Part shown: positions 1 to 6,024 of the stretch, in pieces
Layout: the number at the start of each line of letters is the position of its first letter
Position numbering within the stretch: the stretch's first letter is position 1
Assembly (NCBI GenBank): GCA_023380675.1
Contig: JAMCRS010000247.1
Span: 1 to 9,432 of the forward strand
Source of the DNA: Chloroflexota bacterium
GTDB taxonomy: Bacteria; Chloroflexota; Anaerolineae; UBA4142
Length of the DNA: 9,432 bases
Direction: 5' to 3'
Made by a program: the position numbers and the translations under genes
The notes under the pieces: generated by a model
The model's input: only the letters and a program-made list of their open reading frames with translations
Told to the model about the DNA's origin: nothing
The model's database searches: none

Positions 1-1020
1 GTGGAGAGGGGAGAGCGGTGGCATAATTTGCCCGGTCTGGTGTACCGTGAGGGCGATCACTACCACCGGAACCCGCCAGAGTTTGGCCCGCTCGATATCC
101 TGCCACGGGCGCGGCAGGTAGTGGACAATAGGCGTTATCTAATGGCGGGCGGCATGGGCAACGTCGAGACGAAGCGTGGCTGCGCGCAAAGCTGTATCTA
201 CTGTGCCGATTCGCTGAGCAAGGGGCGGCGCTATCGGCTAAGGTCGCCAAAGGCGGTGGGCGCAGAGCTAGAGGCACTGCTCGACCAGGGGGTGGATTGG
301 CTCCACCTGTGTGACGCCGAGTTCAGCCTGCCACGCGGGCACGCGGAGGCGTTATGCGAAGAGATAGTGGCGCGGGGTCTGAGCGACCGCCTTCGATGGT
401 ATGCCTACGCGGTGGCGCAACCATTTGACGAACGCCTCGCGGCGCTGATGCTTAGAGCGGGGTGTCGGGGAATCAACTTCGGCGTGGACAGTGGGAGCGA
501 CGAGATCTTGAGGCGGCTCGGGCGATCGTATACCGCGGAAGACGTGCGGAGTACGGCCGCGGCGTGTCGAAAGCAAGGCCTGACTTTCATGTTCGATCTG
601 CTGATCGGCGGACCGGGTGAGACAAGGGCGACCGTGCGCGAGACCATTGAATTGATGAAGCAAGTTGATCCGGCGCGGGTGGGCGCGGCGATTGGAGTGC
701 GCATCTATCCGGGCACGAGACTGGCGGCAATGGTGGCAGCCGATGGCTTCCAGCCGGATAACCCGGAGCTACACGGCGTTGTGGCAGGGAACGAGGATTT
801 TGCCGACCCGGTGTTCTACCTATCGGCGGGCTTTGGCGTCGACGGACTGGACTACGTGCGTGAGCTTGTGGATGGCGACCAGCGCTTCTTCCTGGGGGCC
901 AAAAAAGAGGAGCTGAGCCAGAATTACAACTACAACGACAATAGCGTCTTAGTGGAGGCTATTCGCCGGGGTGAACGCGGCGCCTACTGGGACATTTTGA
1001 GGCGAATGCAGACGAAATAG
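1..1020 (+). CDS. Radical SAM protein, probably of the B12-binding-domain class (5' end outside window)
   Basis: This is an iron-sulfur enzyme that would cleave S-adenosylmethionine to start radical chemistry. The cluster motif CAQSCIYC (C-x3-C-x2-C) lies at residues 61-68 of the visible 339. Further on are radical SAM barrel elements: LHLCDAEFS near 102, GINFGVDSGSDEIL near 155 and LIGGPGET near 201. The first visible residues, ending in NLPGLVYR, look like the linker that follows an N-terminal cobalamin-binding domain in B12-dependent radical SAM proteins. The GTG at base 1 is therefore probably an internal valine codon and the true start is upstream. The tail contains NYNYNDN and ends RGAYWDILRR, which resembles a family-specific C-terminal domain. 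The substrate cannot be told; methyltransferases and lipid or cofactor enzymes share this layout. The next gene is convergent, 100 bases away. Radical SAM assignment is firm; the B12 class is inferred. Confidence 0.88.
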   Translation: MERGERWHNLPGLVYREGDHYHRNPPEFGPLDILPRARQVVDNRRYLMAGGMGNVETKRGCAQSCIYCADSLSKGRRYRLRSPKAVGAELEALLDQGVDWLHLCDAEFSLPRGHAEALCEEIVARGLSDRLRWYAYAVAQPFDERLAALMLRAGCRGINFGVDSGSDEILRRLGRSYTAEDVRSTAAACRKQGLTFMFDLLIGGPGETRATVRETIELMKQVDPARVGAAIGVRIYPGTRLAAMVAADGFQPDNPELHGVVAGNEDFADPVFYLSAGFGVDGLDYVRELVDGDQRFFLGAKKEELSQNYNYNDNSVLVEAIRRGERGAYWDILRRMQTK

Positions 1021-1120
1021 GAGACAACGACGAAAGCGGTCACGTTTCCGCAGGGCGGGTTCTCTTATGCTGGCCGGGCCACGCAAAGTGCGCACGGTGG
1101 CGGGAAAGGTGAGAGGACAG

Positions 1121-2389
1121 CTAGGGGGATAGCTTGGTGACCTGCACTAGGCCGATGCGATTGCCGCGCATGGATAGCACCGTCACTTCGAGGTGTTGCC
1201 ATCGGAAGCCATCACCTGCTTTGGGAATGGTGTCTGTTTGCTGAAAGACAAATCCACCAAGGGTATCGACCTCCTCGGAAGGCAGCTCGACTCCGAATAG
1301 CTCGTTGAAGTCGTTGATGCTGATGGAGGCGTCAACGACCACCGTTTGGGGTGAGATGGAGTGGATGAGTCGCCGCTCGGCCCCGAATTCGCTCATTATC
1401 TCTCCCACGACTTCTTCCAGAAGATCTTCGATGGTCACGATGCCGGCGGTGCCGCCATATTCGTCTATGACCGCGGCGATTTGGGTCGACTGCTCGCGCA
1501 TCTCACGTAACAGGTCTGATACCCGCTTGGTTTCTGGCACGACAATTATGGGGCGCATGATCTGTTCTGCTTTGGTGGTTCGATGGCCTAGTGCGTATTG
1601 TACGAGCACATCTTTGGCATTTACCACGCCGACGAGATCGTCGATAGTACCTCGGTAAACCGGCAGACGCGTGAAGCCGCTTTGGCGGATGTCGGCCGCA
1701 AGGCGCTCGACCGTCACGTCTTCGGAAACGCCCGTCACTTGGGTGCGAGGCACCATTACTTCGCGCACAGCGGTTTCTTCGAGCTCTAGAATGTTGCGCA
1801 ACATGCGCGCTTCCTCTACGCCAAGGGTGCCGTGTTCCTCGGCGAGGGCGATCGTAGTCTCGACCTCTTGCTGTCCGATCAGCCAGCGCGGCATTGCCGA
1901 TATGCGGAAGAGACGGGCTATGCCGGTGCTTATCCATCGCAGGATTACGAGGAGGGGCCGCAGAATAAGCACAATCAACTCAATAATTGGCGCGAAGGCC
2001 AGGGCAAATCGTTCCGAATGGGCGCTGGCAATGGTTTTCGGTGTGATCTCTCCAAAGACGACAAGCAGGACGGTGACCCCGATTGTTGCCACGAGAATGG
2101 CAGATCCACCAGAAAAGTAATCAGAGGCGATGATCGTTCCGATCGCCGCCGCGGCAGTGGTCGCCAGGTTGCTGCAAAGCAGAATGGCAGGGAGTAGTTT
2201 ATCGGGCTGTTCTACTAGGCGACTAACGCGTTCAGCGCCCGGCACTCTTTCGTCGACAAGCTGCCGGACGCGCACACGCTGCAGCGACACAAAAGCAGTT
2301 TCGGCGCTGGCGAAGAAGGCGGCGATGGCCAGGGCAAGGGCGAGGAAGAGTAGGTTTAGCGCAAGGTGGCTGACAGCCAAAGGTCTCAC
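1121..2389 (-). CDS. CNNM/CorC (hemolysin-type) membrane protein with DUF21, CBS pair and CorC_HlyC domains
   Basis: This inner-membrane protein belongs to the family linked to magnesium/cobalt homeostasis and historically called hemolysin C-like. With the GTG start at 2389 it has 422 residues, the usual length. In order: a first membrane helix near 12-27 running into FFASAETAFVSL; helices near 66-90 and 97-112, the latter ending in the conserved FGEITPK; a fourth near 128-160; CBS 1 from MVPRTQVTGV (about 212-262); CBS 2 from IMRPIIVVPE (about 277-331) with DEYGGTAGIVTIEDLLEE; and a CorC_HlyC domain with DTLGGFVF near 375-382. The frame stays open to a GTG at 2494 that has GGGAG 8 bases upstream. 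The extra 35 residues contain five cysteines within 17 residues and do not look like a membrane-protein leader, so the shorter start is preferred. A TTG at 2380 is also possible. The stop lies in CTAG. Confidence 0.88.
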   Translation of the reverse strand: MRPLAVSHLALNLLFLALALAIAAFFASAETAFVSLQRVRVRQLVDERVPGAERVSRLVEQPDKLLPAILLCSNLATTAAAAIGTIIASDYFSGGSAILVATIGVTVLLVVFGEITPKTIASAHSERFALAFAPIIELIVLILRPLLVILRWISTGIARLFRISAMPRWLIGQQEVETTIALAEEHGTLGVEEARMLRNILELEETAVREVMVPRTQVTGVSEDVTVERLAADIRQSGFTRLPVYRGTIDDLVGVVNAKDVLVQYALGHRTTKAEQIMRPIIVVPETKRVSDLLREMREQSTQIAAVIDEYGGTAGIVTIEDLLEEVVGEIMSEFGAERRLIHSISPQTVVVDASISINDFNELFGVELPSEEVDTLGGFVFQQTDTIPKAGDGFRWQHLEVTVLSMRGNRIGLVQVTKLSP

Positions 2390-2439
2390 ATCCCTGATCG
2401 AAAAGCGCAGTAGCAACCGAGGCTCGTGCGGTGCAAGAT

Positions 2440-3196
2440 GCATGCCGCACGAGGTCGATAGAGAACACGTACACGTGCAGACCAGCGATGGCACGCTCCT
2501 TGCTCCCAGGCTCGGCGTGTCATTCGCGGATGCTGAGGAGCGGTATCGCTGGAAGCGCGACAGCGCATCTTGCCGAACATGCCCGATGACCTGGCGCTGG
2601 TCGGGGAGCGCACCTTACAGTCAAAGCGCGTCGCGATGTGCCTGGGCACCACGATTGCAGGGATCGAGCTAGACCGAGTGATGACCAAGGACGGTGAGGC
2701 GATACCTACCCGCACAGTGATCTGGGCAGCCGGTATCCAGGCGAACCAGGTCGTGGCGGACTTGCCAGTGACGAAAGGTCGGGGTGGGACCGCGGTGGTG
2801 AATGAATTCTTCCAGATACCGGGCTATCCCGACGTTTCCGCGCTGGGCGACAACGCCGCGACCGCCGACCCGCGCAGCGGAGAGCCGCTGCCAGCGGATG
2901 CCAAGGTGGCGATTCGACACGCGGACTGGGTGGCGAAGAACGTGCTCCATCGCTTGAGTGAGGAGCCGCTGGAGCGGTTCCAGTACGAGCCGATCGGCGA
3001 TATGATCTCGCTGGGCACTTGGTCAGCGGTAGCCGACATCCGCGGCGTGAAACTCTCTGGATTCACGGCCTGGCTGTTGTGGAGGACGTATTATCTGGGA
3101 CGTCTTTTTGGCGCGGAAAACAAGCTCCGCGTGATCACGGACTGGGTGCTGGAGTCCTTTTTCGAGCGCGACACGGCGCGGGTCGAGGCGGCCTAG
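2440..3196 (+). pseudogene. ndh: Type II NADH dehydrogenase (NDH-2) remnant, core deleted
   Basis: A complete NDH-2 is a single-subunit flavoprotein of about 400 residues that passes electrons from NADH to quinone. Here only the C-terminal half is intact: from a TTG at 2570 an open frame of 208 residues carries GEAIPTRTVIWAAG (42-55), the FAD-contacting ALGDNA (91-96), GDMISLGTWSAVADIRG (about 142-158) and a hydrophobic/amphipathic tail (GFTAWLLWRTYYLGRLFG). In-frame homology continues upstream to about 2543 (EARQRILPNMP) and then meets a TGA at 2534-2536. In another frame, 2442-2540 reads EVDREHVHVQTSDGTLLA and ADAEER, which resemble the segments before and after the usual YDYLVLA-G site. 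The FAD-binding GxGxxG N terminus and the NADH-binding GxGxxG are absent. I see internal deletions plus a frame change, so a nonfunctional gene is likely. The TTG frame could still be translated. Its TAG stop overlaps the CTAG at the insertion-sequence junction. Confidence 0.72.
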
Positions 3197-3202
3197 AAAC
3201 CC
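3193..3202 (+). repeat. Left terminal inverted repeat of the insertion sequence
   Basis: CTAGAAACCC is exactly the reverse complement of 5020-5029. Its first four bases also contain the TAG stop of the NDH-2 remnant, so they are probably target sequence rather than element sequence. Confidence 0.7.
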
Positions 3203-3206
3203 GGAC

Positions 3207-3219
3207 GACAAGTCTTGTC
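3207..3219. repeat. Subterminal palindrome GACAAG-T-CTTGTC
   Basis: Two perfect 6-base arms around a single central T lie just inside the left end and overlap the region where a -35 element for the transposase would fall. It could be a transposase or host-factor binding site, which is inference. No equivalent is seen at the right end. Confidence 0.45.
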
Positions 3220-3241
3220 TGGCCGGCTGATATGGTATAAT
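3215..3241 (+). promoter_or_regulatory. Transposase promoter with extended -10
   Basis: TATAAT at 3236-3241 is a perfect -10 box and is preceded by TGG (3233-3235), giving the extended form TGnTATAAT. The best -35 candidate is TTGTCT at 3215-3220 with a short 15-base spacer; an extended -10 does not require a strong -35. Transcription would start near 3248, about 23 bases before the transposase ATG. Confidence 0.62.
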
Positions 3242-3265
3242 GTCGCCGAACTTGCGTTCGGAGGC
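3242..3265 (+). promoter_or_regulatory. Hairpin covering the transposase ribosome binding site
   Basis: CCGAAC (3246-3251) pairs with GTTCGG (3256-3261) around the loop TTGC. After one G-A mismatch the stem can continue with GTC (3242-3244) pairing to GGC (3263-3265). The Shine-Dalgarno GGAGG (3260-3264, 6 bases before the ATG at 3271) would then be fully buried. A transcript begun at the internal promoter near 3248 lacks most of the 5' arm, whereas a transcript reading in from outside carries all of it. This layout would limit translation from read-through RNA, as known for other insertion sequences. Function here is inferred. Confidence 0.5.
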
Positions 3266-3270
3266 TCGCT

Positions 3271-5016
3271 ATGCTCGGCAAACGCTCGGACCAGCTTGGT
3301 CTCTTTGAGGCCGACCACGGTTACCTTGACTTCGTCGGCCGCAACTCGTTCTATGGCTTCCTCGCCAGCCAGCGAGGCAAGCTCTTTCGCGATGTGGACT
3401 TTGCCAAGCTGTACTGTCTCGACAACGGTTGCCCGAGTGTGCCACCCAGCCTCCTCGCGACTGCCCTCCTTCTGCAAACCTATGACCGGGTGTCTGACGA
3501 AGAGGCGAAGGCTCGCGCAGACTTCGACCTGCGCTGGAAAGTGGCCCTCGGCATCGAGCTCGATGCGCGTCCCTTCGCCAAGAGCACCCTCCAGCTCTTT
3601 CGATCCCAACTGGTCATTCACAAAGAGGCTGGCACGGTCTTCAAGAAGAGCCTCGCCTTTGCTCGCCAGACCGGTCACCTGAAGAATCGGAAGATCAAAT
3701 TGGCCCTCGATACAAGCAACATTCTCGGCCGCGGTGCAGTCAAAGATACCTACAACCTCTTGGCCGATGGCATTGTTAAACTGGGGCGTGTGCTGGCTGA
3801 TCTGAATTGTAGCAAGCCTGAGGAGTGGGCCAGCGCCAACGACCTGTCGCGCTATTTCACAGCGGCCAGCATCAAAGGTGAGGCCGACGTTGACTGGGAG
3901 GATGCCAAGGCGCGGCAGAAGTTCCTGCAGGGCGTTGTGGCGGATGCGGACACCCTGCTGGAGACGGCACGCCAGACGCTGGCCAACTATCTTCCTGACA
4001 GCGCCGAGTACAAGCAACTGACCGAGGCGGCTGAACTGCTCGCGCAGTTGCTGCTGCAAGATATCGAGCGCACGCCAGAGGGGGCCAGCATCAAGGAGGG
4101 GGTAGCCAAAGATCGGGTGGTCTCGGTGCATGACCCGGAGATGCGTCACGGACGCAAGAGCAAGTCCAAGCGCTTTGATGGACACAAGGCGGCGATAGCG
4201 GTAGATACCGAGAGTCAACTGATCACGGCGGTGGCCGTCCTGCCCGGCAACGCGCCCGACAAGGAAAAGGCGCTGGAGCTTGTTGAGCAGAGTGAGCAGA
4301 ACGCCGATGTCGAGGTCGAGGAGACTATCGGCGATTGTGCGTACGGAGACGGTGGCACCCGACAGGAGTTCGCCGATGCTGGCCGCAAGATGACGGCGAA
4401 GGTGCCTGATCGGCCGAATACCGGCTACTTCGCCAAAGAGGACTTCCGGATCGATCTGGAGACGATGACCTGCAGTTGTCCGGCGGGACAGGAAAGTCAG
4501 ACGGTGATGCCGAGCGGCAGGTGCCAAGATCGGGAAGGCAACGATGTGAAGCTGCAAGCCTTCCATTTCGACCCGGCGGTCTGCGACGCCTGTGCGATGC
4601 GCCCGCAATGTGTGAAGGCGGAGCCGGGCAAGGGCCGAACGGTGACGATCCATCCCCAGGAGCGGCTGCTGCAAGAGGCGAGAGCCTTTCAGAAGAGCGA
4701 TGCCTTTGGCCCTTACCGGAAATCGCGTCAGGTGGCAGAGCATCGGATCGCCAGACTGATGCAACTTGGCGTGCGACAAGCACGTTATTTCGGACGTACC
4801 AAAACGCTCTTCCAGCTGCTCTTGGCGGCGACGGTGGCCAAATCTGACGCTGGTAGCGACCAAAGTGGGGCTGATGAGGGCGCGAGGCAGCAAGAAGGCG
4901 CCTCTTTTCGCTCATTCCATTGTTCGCCTGGTATCTTTCATGGCTGGCTTCATCCTATCGTTAGCCGATATCTTCCGGCCCAACCCGTCTCCATTCTCTA
5001 CAGAGACGGGTTCTAG
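3271..5016 (+). CDS. IS1182-family-like DDE transposase, C terminus probably frameshifted
   Basis: This enzyme would cut and rejoin the element ends. The N terminus (about 20-110) resembles the DUF772-type domain of IS1182/IS5-like transposases (FLASQRGKLFRDVDF, SVPPSLLATALLLQ, DFDLRWKVALG). Likely catalytic acidic residues are D147 in LALDTSN, D355 in GDCAYGD, and E490 in YRKSRQVAEHRIARLMQLG. HDPEMRHGRKSKSKRFDGHK (about 288-306) is the conserved strand before the core. Cysteines 401, 403, 438, 441 and 447 suggest a small metal-binding insert. After A523 the frame leaves the expected TVANLTLVA-type ending and continues for 58 atypical residues to a TAG at 5014-5016. One extra A in AAA at 4840-4842 explains this: skipping one base gives NLTLVATKVGLMRARG and a stop at 5027-5029, 585 residues in all. 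Start ATG is supported by GGAGG 6 bases upstream. Confidence 0.85.
   Translation: MLGKRSDQLGLFEADHGYLDFVGRNSFYGFLASQRGKLFRDVDFAKLYCLDNGCPSVPPSLLATALLLQTYDRVSDEEAKARADFDLRWKVALGIELDARPFAKSTLQLFRSQLVIHKEAGTVFKKSLAFARQTGHLKNRKIKLALDTSNILGRGAVKDTYNLLADGIVKLGRVLADLNCSKPEEWASANDLSRYFTAASIKGEADVDWEDAKARQKFLQGVVADADTLLETARQTLANYLPDSAEYKQLTEAAELLAQLLLQDIERTPEGASIKEGVAKDRVVSVHDPEMRHGRKSKSKRFDGHKAAIAVDTESQLITAVAVLPGNAPDKEKALELVEQSEQNADVEVEETIGDCAYGDGGTRQEFADAGRKMTAKVPDRPNTGYFAKEDFRIDLETMTCSCPAGQESQTVMPSGRCQDREGNDVKLQAFHFDPAVCDACAMRPQCVKAEPGKGRTVTIHPQERLLQEARAFQKSDAFGPYRKSRQVAEHRIARLMQLGVRQARYFGRTKTLFQLLLAATVAKSDAGSDQSGADEGARQQEGASFRSFHCSPGIFHGWLHPIVSRYLPAQPVSILYRDGF
4982..5012. terminator. Right-end hairpin, possible transcription stop
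   Basis: AACCCGTCTC (4982-4991) and GAGACGGGTT (5003-5012) form a perfect 10-base stem with an 11-base loop at the 3' end of the transposase gene. No T-run follows, so a classic intrinsic terminator is doubtful. It may slow transcripts leaving the element into the convergent hydrolase gene, or be part of the right-end recognition region. Confidence 0.4.
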
Positions 5017-5019
5017 GCT

Positions 5020-5029
5020 GGGTTTCTAG
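5020..5029 (-). repeat. Right terminal inverted repeat of the insertion sequence
   Basis: GGGTTTCTAG is the exact inverted copy of 3193-3202. Its CTAG contains the stop codon of the hydrolase on the minus strand (5026-5028) and the stop of the transposase in the shifted plus frame (5027-5029). Confidence 0.7.
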
Positions 5030-5739
5030 AGGGTCGCCAGAAACGCCCCTAGCGCCTCGTTGAAACGCGTCGGCTGCTCGATCTGCACCATGTGTCCTGC
5101 GCCTGGGATGACTGCCGTCGTGCAGTTTGGCAGGTTCTGCTGGAAGTATTGAGCGTACTTTGGCGGGGTGAGCTTGTCCTGCTCGCCGACGATGGCTACG
5201 GCGGGCATGGTCAGCGCCCCGAGGCGTCCGATGGCGTCGAACTTGTCGCAGGCAGTGAAGTCGCACCAGATGACGTTGCTGCCAGCGACCTCGGCCTGTC
5301 TTCGATACTCGGCCTTCAGCGCGGGGTCGGTGGATGCGGCCCATTCCAAATCTGACATAAGAGCGAGGGCAGACGGAAAGTCTTCGCGTGACTGCTGAAT
5401 GATGGCCGGCAGCACACGCAAGCGAGCGCCCGTGCCGACGAGCACGAGACCGCGGTAGGCCGAGGGGTTGCGCAGAGCCATGGTGAGGATGATACCGCCG
5501 CCGAGGGAATGGCCGGCAATGACTGGGCGATCCGCTTTATGATCGGCAATAAAGCGCTCCACCGCATCAGCATAGGCTTCGATGTCGGACTGAGGCTGAC
5601 CGCCGGCCTCGCCATGCCCTGGCAAATCTACCGCTAGGGGGCGATACTTGCCGCTCAGGTGGCTGACCTGATGGTGCCAAATGGTGGCGTTGCATCCCGT
5701 GCCGTGGACAAATACCACTGAGATCGGATCATTGGACAT
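5026..5739 (-). CDS. Alpha/beta hydrolase
   Basis: A single-domain serine hydrolase of 237 residues. The oxyanion-hole motif is HGTG (12-15), the nucleophile elbow is GHSLGG with S78, the acid is probably D188 in GEQDKLTP, and the histidine is H216 in GAGHMVQIEQP. A lid-like helical insert lies at about 105-170. The fold covers esterases, enol-lactonases, thioesterases and haloperoxidase-like enzymes, so the substrate is not known. I placed the start at the ATG at 5739 because GAGGT sits 5 bases upstream. The frame is open to 5799, but the extra 20 residues are not conserved-looking. No signal peptide is visible, so it is cytoplasmic. The gene reads away from the SDR gene in the same direction, 285 bases downstream of it, with a repeat in between. 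Its stop falls within the CTAG at the insertion-sequence boundary. Confidence 0.9.
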   Translation of the reverse strand: MSNDPISVVFVHGTGCNATIWHHQVSHLSGKYRPLAVDLPGHGEAGGQPQSDIEAYADAVERFIADHKADRPVIAGHSLGGGIILTMALRNPSAYRGLVLVGTGARLRVLPAIIQQSREDFPSALALMSDLEWAASTDPALKAEYRRQAEVAGSNVIWCDFTACDKFDAIGRLGALTMPAVAIVGEQDKLTPPKYAQYFQQNLPNCTTAVIPGAGHMVQIEQPTRFNEALGAFLATL

Positions 5740-5806
5740 GGCGCACCTCTTTCCATCTGCGTTATTCACGTCGATTGCCTTTTTCGAGGTCTCTGTCAAC
5801 GCCGGT

Positions 5807-5959
5807 CAATTACAGGACCTACGCGGTCGGGGTCCGGTTATCCGCAGATTACGCAGATTACGAAGATTACGCAGACGACGCAGATATTTCCGGGTCTTTC
5901 TGGCGTCTTCTACGGTCGCTGCGTCTGAAAATGACCAACCGCGTAACTCCTGTCAATTA
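5807..5959. repeat. MITE-like element with imperfect terminal inverted repeats
   Basis: The ends 5807-5830 and 5935-5959 are inverted copies: the outer AATT, the ACAGGA block and the inner TACGCGGT block match, with a one-base gap and a few mismatches (about 20 of 24 positions). The 104-base interior holds a 9-base tandem repeat and no gene. It occupies most of the spacer between the SDR and hydrolase genes. The small size, paired ends and lack of coding suggest a non-autonomous transposable repeat. I see no clear target duplication. Confidence 0.55.
5845..5889. repeat. 9-base tandem repeat, about five units
   Basis: The unit CAGATTACG is present twice exactly (5845-5853, 5854-5862), then as AAGATTACG, CAGACGACG and finally a degenerate CAGATATTT. 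The plus strand could be read as repeated Ala-Asp-Tyr, but there is no supporting start or ribosome binding site, so I treat it as non-coding. Confidence 0.75.
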
Positions 5960-6024
5960 TCGAGCTGCGAAGGCGTGCCGGTCCAGCCGTATTCGGACAG
6001 CTTGGGCGCTCTGGTGCGATGTGA

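Larger units (their letters stand above)
3193..5029 (+). mobile_element. IS1182-like insertion sequence bounded by CTAG
   Basis: The element carries one transposase gene. Its ends are CTAGAAACCC at 3193-3202 and the inverted copy GGGTTTCTAG at 5020-5029. The most economical reading is a CTAG target duplication (3193-3196 and 5026-5029) around an element of 1829 bases whose inverted termini share only AAACCC. Alternatively CTAG belongs to 10-base inverted repeats and there is no duplication. Beyond the tenth base the ends diverge. The left end has a palindrome, GACAAG-T-CTTGTC, at 3207-3219. The right end has a second CTAG-ending copy (CGGGTTCTAG, 5007-5016) and a 10-base hairpin. The flanking sequences are the natural ends of two convergent genes. 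Family placement rests on the transposase, not on the termini. Confidence 0.8.

Noticed and set aside
1021..1120. Terminator between the convergent radical SAM and CNNM/CorC genes
   Set aside because: Only a short GCGG/CCGC pairing around 1035-1051 is visible, without a T-run on either strand.
2390..2494. N-terminal extension of the CNNM/CorC protein to GTG 2494
   Set aside because: There is a fair ribosome binding site, but the residues are cysteine-rich and unlike the family, and the stretch overlaps NDH-2 remnant sequence on the other strand. Kept as an alternative only.
3193..4893. 566-codon open frame on the minus strand across the transposase gene
   Set aside because: It is antisense to a well-supported transposase, has no recognisable domain, and its length follows from GC-rich codon structure of the sense gene.
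5760..5800. Promoter for the hydrolase using TTGACA (minus strand, 5799-5794)
   Set aside because: The -35 is perfect, but no acceptable -10 lies 16-18 bases downstream (AATCGA at 17), so I did not list it as a feature.
5845..5889. Possible CRISPR or regulatory iteron array
   Set aside because: Units are 9 bases, directly abutting with no spacers, and there is no replication or cas gene nearby.
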